From: JAPYTY01 sp036338435
GTDB lineage: Bacteria; Acidobacteriota; UBA6911; RPQK01; JADFOI01
Direction: 5' to 3'
Assembly: GCA_036338435.1 (NCBI GenBank)
Contig: JAYZCG010000052.1
Coordinates: forward strand, 4,522-68,521
Length of the DNA: 64,000 nt
Made by a program: the position numbers and the translations under genes. Shown piece after piece: positions 7,743-17,292 of this stretch. Position 1 is the first letter of the stretch. Every line of letters starts with the position of its first letter. A model generated the notes under the pieces. That model did no database searches, was not told the DNA's origin, and was given only the letters and a program-made list of their open reading frames with translations.

Positions 7743-9710
7743 TTAGGGTAGGCTAACGGCTATGATTTCCTCGGGGATGGCAGCTCCCCCGATTGCGAAG
7801 ACAATGTATTGTTTTTCATCAGCCATATAGCTGATTGGTGACCCTGTCACATTGGCAGGAAGAGCCATGGCCCAAATGAGTTCCCCGGTTCTTTTGTCAA
7901 AGACATCTAAAGTGGGCTCGAATCTTGAAACCTCGTCTTTTTCGTCAGCTGTGAGCTCTCGGCCACTGCTGAGGGCACCAAGATAGGGGAAAAACTTCCC
8001 TCTTTGTCCGGCAAAAAGGAGAGTCTTGGTTGCTACAAGAGTGCCATGTAGGGGCCAGCCCAGCCGGGGCAGATTTAGCTCTTGCAGGGCAGGATGATCA
8101 CGTGGGCCCTTTCCCAAGGGGGACATCCATTCAATCTCACCCGTGTTTAGATTGATAGCTGTGATACGGCCATAAGGGGGTTTGAATAGCGGTAAACCGC
8201 GTGGTCCTTGGATACGCACTCCCTTTCCTTGATACCTAAAATCAGAAACCTTCGGATCGGGAGCGACTAGGCTACTGGCTGAGGGCGTCGTTTTGGAAGG
8301 GATGTAAAGCATTTTGGTTTCCGGATCGAAAGCGGCTCCATTCCAGTTAGCCCCTCCTCCCGCACTAGGCAAGATAACAAATGGATCCACCGTGGGCGGC
8401 ATAAAGATAGGCCCGTAGTGAAATTCCTCTAGAATCGCACGTCCTTCCTGATGTAGCTCCGGGGTAAAGTCTATAAGATCATCGACGGTGATGCCCTGGC
8501 GGTCAAACGGAGGTGGATGGGTGGGAAAGGGTTGGGTAGGTGATGTTTTTTCTCCCGGTACGGTTGACTGGGGCACCGGACGTTCTTCAATAGGCCAGAC
8601 AGGTTCACCCGTAACTCGGTCAAAGACAAATGTGAACCCGTGTTTAGTGACCTGGGCAACCGCTTTGATGGATCTCCCGTCCACTTCGATATCCATAAGG
8701 TTGGGGGCAGCGGGTAGATCCCAGTCCCACAAGCCATGGTGAATAATCTGAAAATGCCAGACCCTTTCTCCCGTCTTAGCATTTAGGCATACCAAACTTT
8801 CTGCAAACAGATTGTCCCCGGGACGATGTCCTCCGTACCAATCATTGGTTGGAGTGCTAAAGGGAAGATAGACGTAACCTAACTCCTCGTCTGCACTCAT
8901 AAGTGTCCACACATTGGCGTTCCCATTGTGTTTCCATGATTCCTCTTCCCATGTTTCAACCCCGAATTCTCCAACTTCGGGAATGGAGTGGAAGACCCAT
9001 AATTCTTCTCCCGTTCGGACGTCAAAGCCTCGCACATCACCGGGCGGTTTCTTGTTGTGGGGTCGGGGATCACTGACGGTAGAGCCGACTACCAACACGT
9101 CCCCGACTACAACAGGGGGAGAGGTCACGCCGAATTCCTGTGCTATTTGGTTGCGTCGAAGTCCTTCTACCAAATTGACTTTTCCGCCCTGGCCAAAAGC
9201 GGAATCCGGTCGACCGTTAGTCGCATCGACTGAGATCAAGAATCCGTCGGCAGTGTTGATATAAAGTCGCTTCTCGATCCCATCACTCCAGTAGGCTAAC
9301 CCCCTGGAGTGTGATCGAGCCTCATAGGCCTGGGGATCATACGTCCAGATGGTTTGCCCATTCGTGGGATCGATAGCCGCAATTTGGTTAAAGCTGGTGT
9401 TGGCATAGAGCACTCCGTTGATCATCAAAGGGGTCGCTTCGTAGATGAAGGTCAGGAAGTCAGGATGTTGCTCTATCGCCTGATCAGCGGGGAACTGCCA
9501 CCGCCAAGCGATCTGAAGATTTTCTACATTGTCTCTATTGATCTGATTTAAGGGTGAATATTTAGTGCCGGCCTTGTCTCGAGCATAATGGGGCCATTCC
9601 GCATCCTCGGTGGTCATGGAAACTTTATGTGGTGTTGTGGTACAGGAAATCAGAACAAGAACCACCAGCGGTAGAAAGAGCCTTTTAGTCAAGACATTTT
9701 GCAAGCACAT
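7743..9710 (-). CDS. PQQ-dependent (quinoprotein) dehydrogenase-like lipoprotein
   Basis: 655 aa. The N-terminus has a lipoprotein signal with lipobox LISC, so it is probably anchored in the membrane facing the periplasm. The rest is an eight-bladed propeller of the quinoprotein alcohol/glucose dehydrogenase type: WPHYARDKAGTKYSPLNQIN opens it, then repeats such as AIDPTNGQTIWTYDP, LNAKTGERVWHFQ, AINLNTGEIEW and VFDKRTGELIWAM carry the Gly-x-x-x-Trp blade motifs. WDWDLPAAP resembles the active-site region of the glucose/quinate dehydrogenase group. These enzymes oxidise sugars or alcohols with PQQ. No PQQ synthesis gene is present here. Its ATG shares one base with the DinB gene stop (TAATG), so the two are translationally coupled. 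Confidence 0.88.
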   Translation of the reverse strand: MCLQNVLTKRLFLPLVVLVLISCTTTPHKVSMTTEDAEWPHYARDKAGTKYSPLNQINRDNVENLQIAWRWQFPADQAIEQHPDFLTFIYEATPLMINGVLYANTSFNQIAAIDPTNGQTIWTYDPQAYEARSHSRGLAYWSDGIEKRLYINTADGFLISVDATNGRPDSAFGQGGKVNLVEGLRRNQIAQEFGVTSPPVVVGDVLVVGSTVSDPRPHNKKPPGDVRGFDVRTGEELWVFHSIPEVGEFGVETWEEESWKHNGNANVWTLMSADEELGYVYLPFSTPTNDWYGGHRPGDNLFAESLVCLNAKTGERVWHFQIIHHGLWDWDLPAAPNLMDIEVDGRSIKAVAQVTKHGFTFVFDRVTGEPVWPIEERPVPQSTVPGEKTSPTQPFPTHPPPFDRQGITVDDLIDFTPELHQEGRAILEEFHYGPIFMPPTVDPFVILPSAGGGANWNGAAFDPETKMLYIPSKTTPSASSLVAPDPKVSDFRYQGKGVRIQGPRGLPLFKPPYGRITAINLNTGEIEWMSPLGKGPRDHPALQELNLPRLGWPLHGTLVATKTLLFAGQRGKFFPYLGALSSGRELTADEKDEVSRFEPTLDVFDKRTGELIWAMALPANVTGSPISYMADEKQYIVFAIGGAAIPEEIIAVSLP

Positions 9711-10252
9711 TATTTCTTCCCTTTCAATTGGGCCATGCGCTCCTGCATTTGCCGGGTTAGATGGGGTACGATGCCAAGTAGACGTTGAATGAGCATCATT
9801 TGTCCGCGGTGGTGCATCTCGTGCTCCTTGACCGAAAGAATCATCTCAAAGCGGCTCTTGTCAGCCGGTTCTGCACCTGGAGGCATGTTGACGCGCTCTG
9901 CTAGGAATTCTTCCGATAGCTCATCAACCCACTGTGCCCATTTATCGGCCCCACTTTTAAGTAGTGCAATAATCTCATCCTTGCTTCTGGGTTTTTCTTG
10001 TTCAGCACGCAGTCGCTGCATTAGGGACGGAAAATCCAATCCTTCCAGTGTGGTAAGGACCTCTTCGGCGTGGATGTAATACTGAAAATTAAAGGTCAAG
10101 GCGATATGGGACAGTAATTGTGAGACCGTTCTCGTGTCGGGAGTTAGTTGAAAGTTGTATTGATCTTCCGGGATTTCCTCGGCTATGATGAGGGTATTGT
10201 TCCGCACCGTTCGGAAACTTCTTGCCAGGGCTTTCGCGCCGTAGTAATTCAT
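9710..10252 (-). CDS. DinB family protein (four-helix metal-binding)
   Basis: 180 aa. The DinB/DUF664 four-helix bundle fits: FRTVRNNTLIIAEEIPEDQYNF, a first metal histidine in QLLSHIA, and the C-terminal pair in KEHEMHHRGQM, which together make the usual triple-His site. Family members include thiol-dependent S-transferases and many proteins of unknown role; the cellular task here is unknown. Cytoplasmic, no signal. It sits directly upstream of the quinoprotein gene, sharing the TAATG junction. Confidence 0.82.
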   Translation of the reverse strand: MNYYGAKALARSFRTVRNNTLIIAEEIPEDQYNFQLTPDTRTVSQLLSHIALTFNFQYYIHAEEVLTTLEGLDFPSLMQRLRAEQEKPRSKDEIIALLKSGADKWAQWVDELSEEFLAERVNMPPGAEPADKSRFEMILSVKEHEMHHRGQMMLIQRLLGIVPHLTRQMQERMAQLKGKK

Positions 10253-10366
10253 AAAATATTCTCCAAAAAAGTTAGTTTAAACAAAAGTCGCTCAATCGTC
10301 GTATGGCCCCTATTGTGTCTAACTCTATTACGGATAGGGTGAGTTTGATCTCTCTCCGGTTCCAGG

Positions 10367-11710
10367 TTAGAGAAGATTTCCTTCAGTGTCGTAAACATGG
10401 AGCTCTCCCATCTGGGCAAGTTTACTTTCCACCTTATTTCGGTCCGCCACTACGGTGACCACTAGTTTTTCAGGATCAAAAAAGCGTTGGGCAATTTCCA
10501 ATGCGGTGTCCTCTCCAATGTCGCGTATTTTCGGGATAAAAGTACTATAAAAATTTTTAGGTAGTCCATGAATTCTCCGGTTGAGTTCAACAGTACCCAC
10601 CGACGCTGAGGTTTCCATCTGACGTATGAAGCCTCCAATTAATTCTTGTTGACATCGAGCCAGTTCATCCTTTTTTGGGGGAGCCGTATGCAGTTGGTTG
10701 ATTTCTTTAAGTATTTCCTCAACACATTGCAGGGTAACTTCGGTTTTTACACTGGCACCTGCCAGAAATAGTCCGTCGCTTCGGTAGCTTTTTAGGCGGC
10801 TATAGGCTCCATAGGTATATCCTTTGTCTTCTCGTAGATTTAGAAAAAGGCGGGAGTTTGCTCCCCCTCCTAACACTTGGTTGACGACCTTGAGAGCAAT
10901 ATAGTCGGGGTTGTCTTTCGGGAGTGCCCGGCCTGCTACCAGCAGTTGAGACTGTACGGAATGAGGGCGGTGTATCAAGCAGATTAAACGGCTATCGATA
11001 GCGGACGGTTTGGGATATTGAATGGGAAGTATCTCTTTATTGCCCCATTCTCCAAGAAAGTGGTTTCCAAGGTTAGTTGCTGTGCCCAAGTCCACAGGTC
11101 CGGCAAACAAGAGAAAGGCATCCCTCGGAGAGAAATGAGATCGATAGAAGGTTTCAATTACCTTCTGTGTGACCCCTGTGAGGTGCTCTGAGGTAATACT
11201 AATCTTCGAATAGGGGTGATTTGCGTATAAGGTCTTAAAAATACGTTCATTGGCTAGGAAATCGGGCTGTGAGCGCTGTGCAATAAGGTGACTCTGCCAT
11301 CGAACTCTAATTTTTTCGAGTTCATCCTCTGGGAAAGTTGATTTAAGAACGATATCTGCAAGAAGGGCGACCGCTGACTCCAACTCTTTTTCTAGAAAAG
11401 TCATGCCAATGAAGCTGTGTTCCATGGACACGTCACTGTCGTAATTAATTGCTAGGCGATCAATAAAATGTGAGATTTCGTTTGCTGAACGAGATTCAGT
11501 TCCACTTCTCATCATTTCAACTGCCAGCGACACCAGGGAAAAATTATCGTCGGGGTTGAAAATTTTCCCCACAGGAAAGACGAGAGATAGGAATGCCCTT
11601 GGAAAACGATCGTCCTGGACAGCCAAAACCTGAAGTCCATTTTCAAGCTGACTTTCCTGGATTTCTGGATAGTTAATATTTTTTTCTTTTGCAGGAGCAG
11701 GTGATTGCAT
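10367..11710 (-). CDS. M16 family peptidase-like subunit lacking the zinc motif
   Basis: 447 aa. Two tandem M16 domains are evident. The N-terminal domain (NGLQVLAVQDDRFPRAFLSL) has lost the HXXEH zinc motif: the corresponding place reads LAVEMMRSGT. The C-terminal region keeps the Arg/Tyr substrate-binding segment (GGGANSRLFLNLREDKGYTYGAY). This is the pattern of the non-catalytic partner in heterodimeric M16B peptidases. The catalytic partner is encoded 39 bp upstream on the same strand (11750-13036). No export signal is seen. Confidence 0.9.
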   Translation of the reverse strand: MQSPAPAKEKNINYPEIQESQLENGLQVLAVQDDRFPRAFLSLVFPVGKIFNPDDNFSLVSLAVEMMRSGTESRSANEISHFIDRLAINYDSDVSMEHSFIGMTFLEKELESAVALLADIVLKSTFPEDELEKIRVRWQSHLIAQRSQPDFLANERIFKTLYANHPYSKISITSEHLTGVTQKVIETFYRSHFSPRDAFLLFAGPVDLGTATNLGNHFLGEWGNKEILPIQYPKPSAIDSRLICLIHRPHSVQSQLLVAGRALPKDNPDYIALKVVNQVLGGGANSRLFLNLREDKGYTYGAYSRLKSYRSDGLFLAGASVKTEVTLQCVEEILKEINQLHTAPPKKDELARCQQELIGGFIRQMETSASVGTVELNRRIHGLPKNFYSTFIPKIRDIGEDTALEIAQRFFDPEKLVVTVVADRNKVESKLAQMGELHVYDTEGNLL

Positions 11711-11749
11711 GTTTTTCGTTCCAGTTCTCAGGAGATGCCGACAAAATGC

Positions 11750-13036
11750 TTAGGGATTTGTTGTTATAGGTGCTGGTTCTACGATGATAAGAGTCTGATT
11801 TTCAGGGCAAAAGACCTGTTGGGCGACTTTTAGTATGTCCTCTTGTGTGACTGCCAGATAACGGTCTAGGTCACTGTTAATCTTGTTGGCATTTTCAAAA
11901 AAAAGAGCATAGTGAGCGAGAAGTTCTCCGATATGGGCAATTTTGGTAAGTCGACCCACAAACCGATCAGTCGTCTGGTTTCTTGCTTTCTCCAGCTCCA
12001 CCTCGGTGATTGGCATTTTCCCGAGGTCACTTAGTTCCTTTTCAATAGCCTGGACAACTCGATCTACGTCAATGCCACTTTGTACTTGTGCCCAGATGTA
12101 AAAGAGTTCAGGGCCTTTGTTTTGATTAGGCCCTACAGAAAAGCTTGTGACCCAGTTGTTGTCATGAATAAACTGGCGATAAAATCGGGAAGATTCTCCC
12201 TGGGAAAGAATGAGAGCTAGCATAGACAGGGCATAATATTCGGGAGATCCTAACTCCGGCATGTGGTAGCCCATATATATAGCCGGTAGTGTAGCTAGAG
12301 GGTCTTGGATGGTTTCACTTTTTTTGGCAACTTGACGGGGTTCTTCTAAGTAGGGATTTTGGCGTTCGGTGTGGTCGCTGATGTCGCTAAAATACTTTCT
12401 GACCTTCTCCAATACGTCAATTTCCGACAGATCGCCAGCGAGTACCAGAATTGCATTGCCAGAACCATAAAAGGTGTGATGGAAGTCGACGGCATCTTGC
12501 AAAGTGCATTTTTCAAGATCCTTGACCTCTCCAATAATAGAGTGTCCATAGGCCCAATTGGTGTAAGCGAGTTCTTCAAATCTGAGGGTTGCCAGACCGT
12601 AAGGGCGATTGTCGTAGGTTTGTTTCTTTTCTTCTATGACCGTTTTTCTTTGGTTTTCAAAATTTTCAGGAGTGATGTTGAGGGACCTCATGCGGTCGGC
12701 CTCAAGCCACAGAGCTAACTCAAGATAATGAGATGGGATCGTTTCGTAGTAATTAGTTCGATCTTTGCCGGTACTGGCATTCCACTGACCTCCAGCATTG
12801 TCAACATAACGTCCGTGCTCATTTTTCCCCACATTCTCCGATCCTTGAAACATCATGTGCTCAAATAGATGTGCTAATCCAGAGAATCCTGGTTTTTCGT
12901 AGCTTGATCCTATACGGTAGTGAACACTAACGTGGGTTAACGGGACATGGTCCTGCTGGTGTATCAGAAGGTGTAGGTTGTTCTCTAAGATGTGCTCCTC
13001 GAATACGATTTCAGGTACTTTGATTGGTGATGGCAT
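11750..13036 (-). CDS. M16 family zinc metallopeptidase, catalytic subunit
   Basis: 428 aa. The inverted zinc motif HXXEH is at residues 56-60 (HLFEH) in GLAHLFEHMMFQGS. The third zinc ligand is probably a glutamate near residue 135 in RKTVIEEKKQTYDNRP. A second M16 domain follows and carries ESSRFYRQ. Together with the downstream gene (10367-11710) it probably forms an active/inactive clamshell heterodimer that degrades peptides. No signal peptide is obvious, so the location is uncertain. The ATG has only a weak upstream purine stretch. Confidence 0.92.
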   Translation of the reverse strand: MPSPIKVPEIVFEEHILENNLHLLIHQQDHVPLTHVSVHYRIGSSYEKPGFSGLAHLFEHMMFQGSENVGKNEHGRYVDNAGGQWNASTGKDRTNYYETIPSHYLELALWLEADRMRSLNITPENFENQRKTVIEEKKQTYDNRPYGLATLRFEELAYTNWAYGHSIIGEVKDLEKCTLQDAVDFHHTFYGSGNAILVLAGDLSEIDVLEKVRKYFSDISDHTERQNPYLEEPRQVAKKSETIQDPLATLPAIYMGYHMPELGSPEYYALSMLALILSQGESSRFYRQFIHDNNWVTSFSVGPNQNKGPELFYIWAQVQSGIDVDRVVQAIEKELSDLGKMPITEVELEKARNQTTDRFVGRLTKIAHIGELLAHYALFFENANKINSDLDRYLAVTQEDILKVAQQVFCPENQTLIIVEPAPITTNP

Positions 13037-13133
13037 CTAATTAAAAGAGAGTGATAGTTAGTCTAGTTGTTTTTTACTCTAGAATTGTGATGTTGTGCAG
13101 TGGCAGGATATCGTATTTGTCAAAAGAGCTGTA

Positions 13134-13940
13134 TCACCCCGTAATGTCTTCGCCACCATCCACACGGATGACGTTTCCCGTTATCCACTGCGTTTGCGGA
13201 AGACTTAACGCAACGATGGCCTTTCCAACATCCTCCGGTAACGTCATGCGCCCACTAGGGTTGCAACGCATTGCTGTAGCAACCATATCCTCATAGCCTG
13301 GAATCTTGGTTAACGCGGGGGTTTCTGTTACACCTGCTTGTATAGAGTTGGCAGTGATTCCCAGCGGGGCTAGTTCAAGGGCGATCTGTCGGATGTGGGA
13401 TTCTAGGGCTGCCTTGGCTGCTGAAACGGTGCCATAGCTATGCCATACATCATGGCCCCCTGAACTGGTCATAGCGAAAATTCGTGACTCTTTGCCTAGC
13501 AGTGTGCGTGTTACCAAGCTCTGGACCCAATAGACCAGTGAGTGGGCCATAACGTCCAGAGTCATAGTCATCTGATCTTGGGTAATTGGTTTCTTGGAAT
13601 CGGTGGGGAAATAGCGCCCTAAACTTCCAAAAGCCAAAGAGTGTAGGAAGACTCGGATATCTGCCGGATGATCCTGTGTTTTAAGGGTGCTTGTCATTTC
13701 ATCCAGAGCGGCTTCCCGTTTGTCGGAATCAGCTGCGTTCATATTAAAGAAAATACTCAGTTGTCCAGTGGCTTTAATTTGATGACTGAGTTCTTCTACA
13801 TTGTGAAGGGTGCTGCGCCGATCCATATGTACACCGAAAATGTTCATTCCCGCCCGAGCTAATTCTAGGCAGGTAGCCGCTCCAAACCCGCTGGAAGCAC
13901 CTAGTATTAGAGCCCAATGATTTTCTAAAGGATTATTCAT
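13134..13940 (-). CDS. Enoyl-ACP-reductase-like SDR (FabL-like)
   Basis: 268 aa from the ATG at 13940, chosen because AGGAGGG lies ~10 nt upstream; the frame extends to 13970. Short-chain dehydrogenase fold: the classical nucleotide motif GASSGFG is at residues 14-20. The catalytic pair is Y169 and K176 (SYGTVSAAK), a Y-X6-K spacing typical of enoyl-ACP reductases rather than the Y-X3-K of ordinary SDRs. GVTETPAL and a terminal GNVIRVDGGEDI complete the fold. Classical glycine motif plus Y-X6-K is the combination seen in FabL, so the probable reaction is reduction of enoyl-ACP or a related enoyl thioester. No other fatty-acid gene lies beside it. Confidence 0.8.
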   Translation of the reverse strand: MNNPLENHWALILGASSGFGAATCLELARAGMNIFGVHMDRRSTLHNVEELSHQIKATGQLSIFFNMNAADSDKREAALDEMTSTLKTQDHPADIRVFLHSLAFGSLGRYFPTDSKKPITQDQMTMTLDVMAHSLVYWVQSLVTRTLLGKESRIFAMTSSGGHDVWHSYGTVSAAKAALESHIRQIALELAPLGITANSIQAGVTETPALTKIPGYEDMVATAMRCNPSGRMTLPEDVGKAIVALSLPQTQWITGNVIRVDGGEDITG

Positions 13941-14075
13941 TGTTGTGACCCTCCTAATATTTGAACTCACACAACATACAATTTGAAGTCCCCGCTTTGC
14001 AACAAACTTTGATATTGAGGATCTTTGTTAAATTCCGGGGCTCCCTTTCCTGACTCAACACTTTCCATCTTCACC

Positions 14076-15098
14076 TTACTTCAACTGGTGTAGTAGATAG
14101 CGGCACATGTGCCAACCATCGAGGTATTTGAAAGGAAAGGTGGCTAACGTGTAGTGTCCACAGGGCATGACTATGCGTTGATACTGGATGTTGTGGGTCT
14201 TGTACTCTTGAAACATCTTTTCTGTTAGCTCGGGTCTAAAGGTTAGATCATATTTAGCTGTGATCAGAAGGTGATGACGATTATTTTTTTTGAGACGACC
14301 GATGTGGAACCATGGGCTGATTGGTGACCAACAATGGCGCAAATCTTCTAGAGAAATATTCCCTTCCATTCCCCAACGAACATAGCGTGTAGATAGGCCT
14401 GTCCAAACTACATCGGCAAAAAATGATGAGACATGATTGAAAACTCCGGTACAAATAGACGTGTCATGGACGAAGGCTAAATAGGCAATACATGACCCCA
14501 TACTGGTTCCCACAACGCCGATCTTTTGGTAGCCCGTTTCTCGGAGCCACCTAGCGATTTGACGGACCTCGAGGACTGCCTGGCGCGTGGCATGTAAGGT
14601 TCGACCAATGTTGGGGCTAACCATGTAGTCAGCACGTTGCATCTCTGGAACCAGACGCTGCTCATGATAGGGCATGCAGAGACGCACCGCTGTTATACCT
14701 AATCTTCTTAGCATTTGACAAAGGCCAACGTGGCTGTCCTTCTGGGCATTCCACTGGGGAATAACGATGACAGCACTCTTTGTTTTTTGAGTTTTGAAAA
14801 TACGACAGCGTGCGGTGTTGTTTTCTGGATAGGGACTAGGGGTTGGAGTGGAGAAAGTTAAAGTGTCTTCCTTAAGGACAACATTTTCGAGTAGAGGAGG
14901 TTCATAATATTGGGAGCTATTACTTAAAATACCATCTGCTTGATTCTTGAGGCATTCTAGGGGAGAGAATGTTGTGTCGAAATTGTTGTTATTGCCGATC
15001 CAGTCCAGCCCCCAATCAAAGGGGAAAATTTTTCGATGAGGATCACGAAGGGTGAGTCGGAGTTCACGGTTGTGAACCCAGCGTTTGTAAAAGCTCAT
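14076..15098 (-). CDS. Alpha/beta hydrolase, ABHD18-like
   Basis: 340 aa. The nucleophile elbow is GTSMGS, followed by an aspartate in TAKYDLTF and a histidine in CGHYTLA, giving a plausible Ser-Asp-His triad. The overall layout, with a long N-terminal segment, VIVIPQWNAQ before the core and a late KYLDGW piece, recalls the ABHD18/DUF2048 group. Substrate unknown. No signal peptide. Its start overlaps the stop of the AI-2E-type permease gene by 4 bp (ATGA), so the two are probably cotranslated. Confidence 0.75.
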   Translation of the reverse strand: MSFYKRWVHNRELRLTLRDPHRKIFPFDWGLDWIGNNNNFDTTFSPLECLKNQADGILSNSSQYYEPPLLENVVLKEDTLTFSTPTPSPYPENNTARCRIFKTQKTKSAVIVIPQWNAQKDSHVGLCQMLRRLGITAVRLCMPYHEQRLVPEMQRADYMVSPNIGRTLHATRQAVLEVRQIARWLRETGYQKIGVVGTSMGSCIAYLAFVHDTSICTGVFNHVSSFFADVVWTGLSTRYVRWGMEGNISLEDLRHCWSPISPWFHIGRLKKNNRHHLLITAKYDLTFRPELTEKMFQEYKTHNIQYQRIVMPCGHYTLATFPFKYLDGWHMCRYLLHQLK

Positions 15099-16171
15099 GC
15101 CTCGTTGGATTTTGTGAGTTCTTGTTTGAACTCAACTTTATATAGTTCAAGGAAAGTGAGCCCCAGGGCAACAATGATAGGGCCAAAAATTACTCCTTCT
15201 ATCCCAAAGTAACTAATCCCTCCCACAATGGACATGAACACCAACAGCGTATGCATTTTGGTTTTTCCTTCGATAAATAACGGTCTAAGCACATTGTCAA
15301 TGAATGCTACCAAGAAGCCCCCAAGTACAAGAACGATTCCTTGAATTGTGGATGTAGTGATCAGCAAGTAGATGGCCCATGGACCCCAGACAATCCCAGT
15401 ACCTACAAACGGAAGTAGTGAGAATAGTCCCGTCAGGAAACCCCAGAAAATGGCATTAGGAACTCCAACGGTCCAGAAGAGCACCCCTCCTGCGATTCCT
15501 TGGGCTAATGCGGTTAGTAAGGTTCCGACAACGGTTGCTTTGGATACTTCCTGGAACTTATTCACTATGGATTCTTTGTGGTATTTAGGAAGGGGAACAA
15601 TGGTTTTTATTTCCTCCACTAGGCGGGATCCATCCTTAAATAGGAAGAACATAGTTAAAAGCATAATGAAGAAATTTGCGATAACACTGAATGCGCCCTG
15701 CACGATGTGTGCACTTTGTCTCAGAAAAGCAAGGCTCATTTGCTCGAATCCGGACGTGAACCTATCCATGATGTCCAGACCTTCTAAATCGACATAGAGA
15801 TTGATCCAATCTATCAGTGCTCTAACATAGAGTGAACTCTCCAGGTTTAGAACGTCTTGCAAACTACTATTGTCCACCTGCATTTGGATCTGTCTATACA
15901 TAGAGCCAATCTGGTTGGTCAAGAGTACTAGGAGAATCAAAAGGGGGATGATGATGGCAGTTGTCACCCAAATGCAGGTGAGTAGGGCAGCCAGGTTACG
16001 TTTACCTTTAAGCTTATTTGCAGTCCAGTTAAAGACCGGATAACAAAGGGTAACCATAATAATGGCTAGACTCACAGGCAGGAGGAAAATGTGAAAAATT
16101 TGAAAAACAAAGTAGAGGATGATGAGTGAAAGCACCAGCAAAGAGATGCGTAAGTAGTTGCGTTCATTCAT
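15095..16171 (-). CDS. AI-2E family transporter (PerM/TqsA-like permease)
   Basis: 358 aa from the ATG at 16171; a TTG at 16231 would add 20 residues and neither has a clear SD. Multiple transmembrane helices occur in the AI-2E exporter family arrangement: two N-terminal helices, a soluble middle domain (~residues 110-180), then the conserved block LTALAQGIAGGVLFW, ending with FIEGKTKMHTLLVFMSIVGG and GPIIVALGLTFL. Family members export autoinducer-2 or exchange ions; the role here is unknown. Coupled to the alpha/beta hydrolase gene by a 4-bp overlap. Confidence 0.85.
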   Translation of the reverse strand: MNERNYLRISLLVLSLIILYFVFQIFHIFLLPVSLAIIMVTLCYPVFNWTANKLKGKRNLAALLTCIWVTTAIIIPLLILLVLLTNQIGSMYRQIQMQVDNSSLQDVLNLESSLYVRALIDWINLYVDLEGLDIMDRFTSGFEQMSLAFLRQSAHIVQGAFSVIANFFIMLLTMFFLFKDGSRLVEEIKTIVPLPKYHKESIVNKFQEVSKATVVGTLLTALAQGIAGGVLFWTVGVPNAIFWGFLTGLFSLLPFVGTGIVWGPWAIYLLITTSTIQGIVLVLGGFLVAFIDNVLRPLFIEGKTKMHTLLVFMSIVGGISYFGIEGVIFGPIIVALGLTFLELYKVEFKQELTKSNEA

Positions 16172-16319
16172 TAGGAACGATAATACACAGTAAAGCGGAG
16201 GTAGCAAACTCGGATTACACACTGTAACCAAATTGTGCTAACACAAAAGGCAAGTAGAACCATATTTGCAAGGTCGTTGTGTTAGAGTGGATTTGTGTGT
16301 GCCGGAGGCTCACTCTGTG

Positions 16320-17228
16320 ATGTATTGTCTAATTTGTTCCTCCAGCCAAGGAGAGCTTTTCACCACTGCCTTTGATCGGGTTTTGAATCGACCTGATCAG
16401 ATATGGAGGATTCATCGTTGCTCGAAATGTGGATTTGGATGGACCGAGCCTACGCTAGATGATCAGCAAATTAAACAATACTATCCACCAACCTACATGG
16501 GAGATACACAGAGGACCGTGGATCAGTTTTTGTCGGGCCGACTACAGAAAAGCCGTTCTTGGAGAAAGGAGGTAGAAAAAGTTGATCTCGTCCAAAGTTT
16601 TGTGCCCGGGGGGCGTATTTTAGATGTTGGTTGTGGCGATGGTAAATTCTTGTGGGCGATGGATAACAAAAAGTGGGATAAGACGGGAGTTGAATTTTCA
16701 GAGACAACCGTTCAAATAGTGAATGAGAGAATTGATGATTTGAAACTGATCGAGGGAGATATTTTTTCAAATGAACTTACAGGGAATTCTTTTGATGTGG
16801 TGACTTTTTGGCATGTGCTGGAGCATTTGCCTCGTCCTAATGAGGTTCTGAATAGGGTATGGGAGCTTTTATCTCCGGGTGGATTGGTTTTTATTTCTTT
16901 GCCAAATTTAGATAGCCTGCAAGCCAGTTGGTTCAGACGTTACTGGTACGCTTTTGATGATGTTCCCAGGCACATTTACCATTTTGCCCCTGGACCTCTG
17001 GAAAGAGTGCTCCAAGAGACGGGTTTTCAGAAACTAGAACATCGTTTTTTCTCTACGATTGTCAACGTTCACTGCCTAAAATACAGCCTGATCAACTGGT
17101 CGGAAGATTTTTGCGGCAACCGTTTACCCTACTACGTATTAAAGCCTTTATTGATGACCTTTCCTATGATGGAAAGGCTTACGGGACGGTATGGTATGCT
17201 GACGACTGTTGCACGTCGCACTCCTTGA
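16320..17228 (+). CDS. Class I SAM-dependent methyltransferase with N-terminal zinc-ribbon-like motif
   Basis: 302 aa from the ATG at 16320; GGAGG lies ~13 nt upstream. Two CXXC pairs at the N-terminus (CLIC near residue 3 and CSKC near 36) suggest a small zinc ribbon. The methyltransferase core follows: motif I ILDVGCGDGKFL, an acidic EGD, FDVVTFWHVLEHLPRP and LLSPGGLVFISLPN. This arrangement is common among methyltransferases in cell-surface sugar or lipid clusters, but no such cluster is seen here. The sigma-factor operon follows 64 bp downstream. Confidence 0.85.
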   Translation: MYCLICSSSQGELFTTAFDRVLNRPDQIWRIHRCSKCGFGWTEPTLDDQQIKQYYPPTYMGDTQRTVDQFLSGRLQKSRSWRKEVEKVDLVQSFVPGGRILDVGCGDGKFLWAMDNKKWDKTGVEFSETTVQIVNERIDDLKLIEGDIFSNELTGNSFDVVTFWHVLEHLPRPNEVLNRVWELLSPGGLVFISLPNLDSLQASWFRRYWYAFDDVPRHIYHFAPGPLERVLQETGFQKLEHRFFSTIVNVHCLKYSLINWSEDFCGNRLPYYVLKPLLMTFPMMERLTGRYGMLTTVARRTP

Positions 17229-17292
17229 TGTTAGCCAGTTGTTGATAATTGTTATGAAACAAATTTTGTTCTAAACGTACTATATTCCAGGA

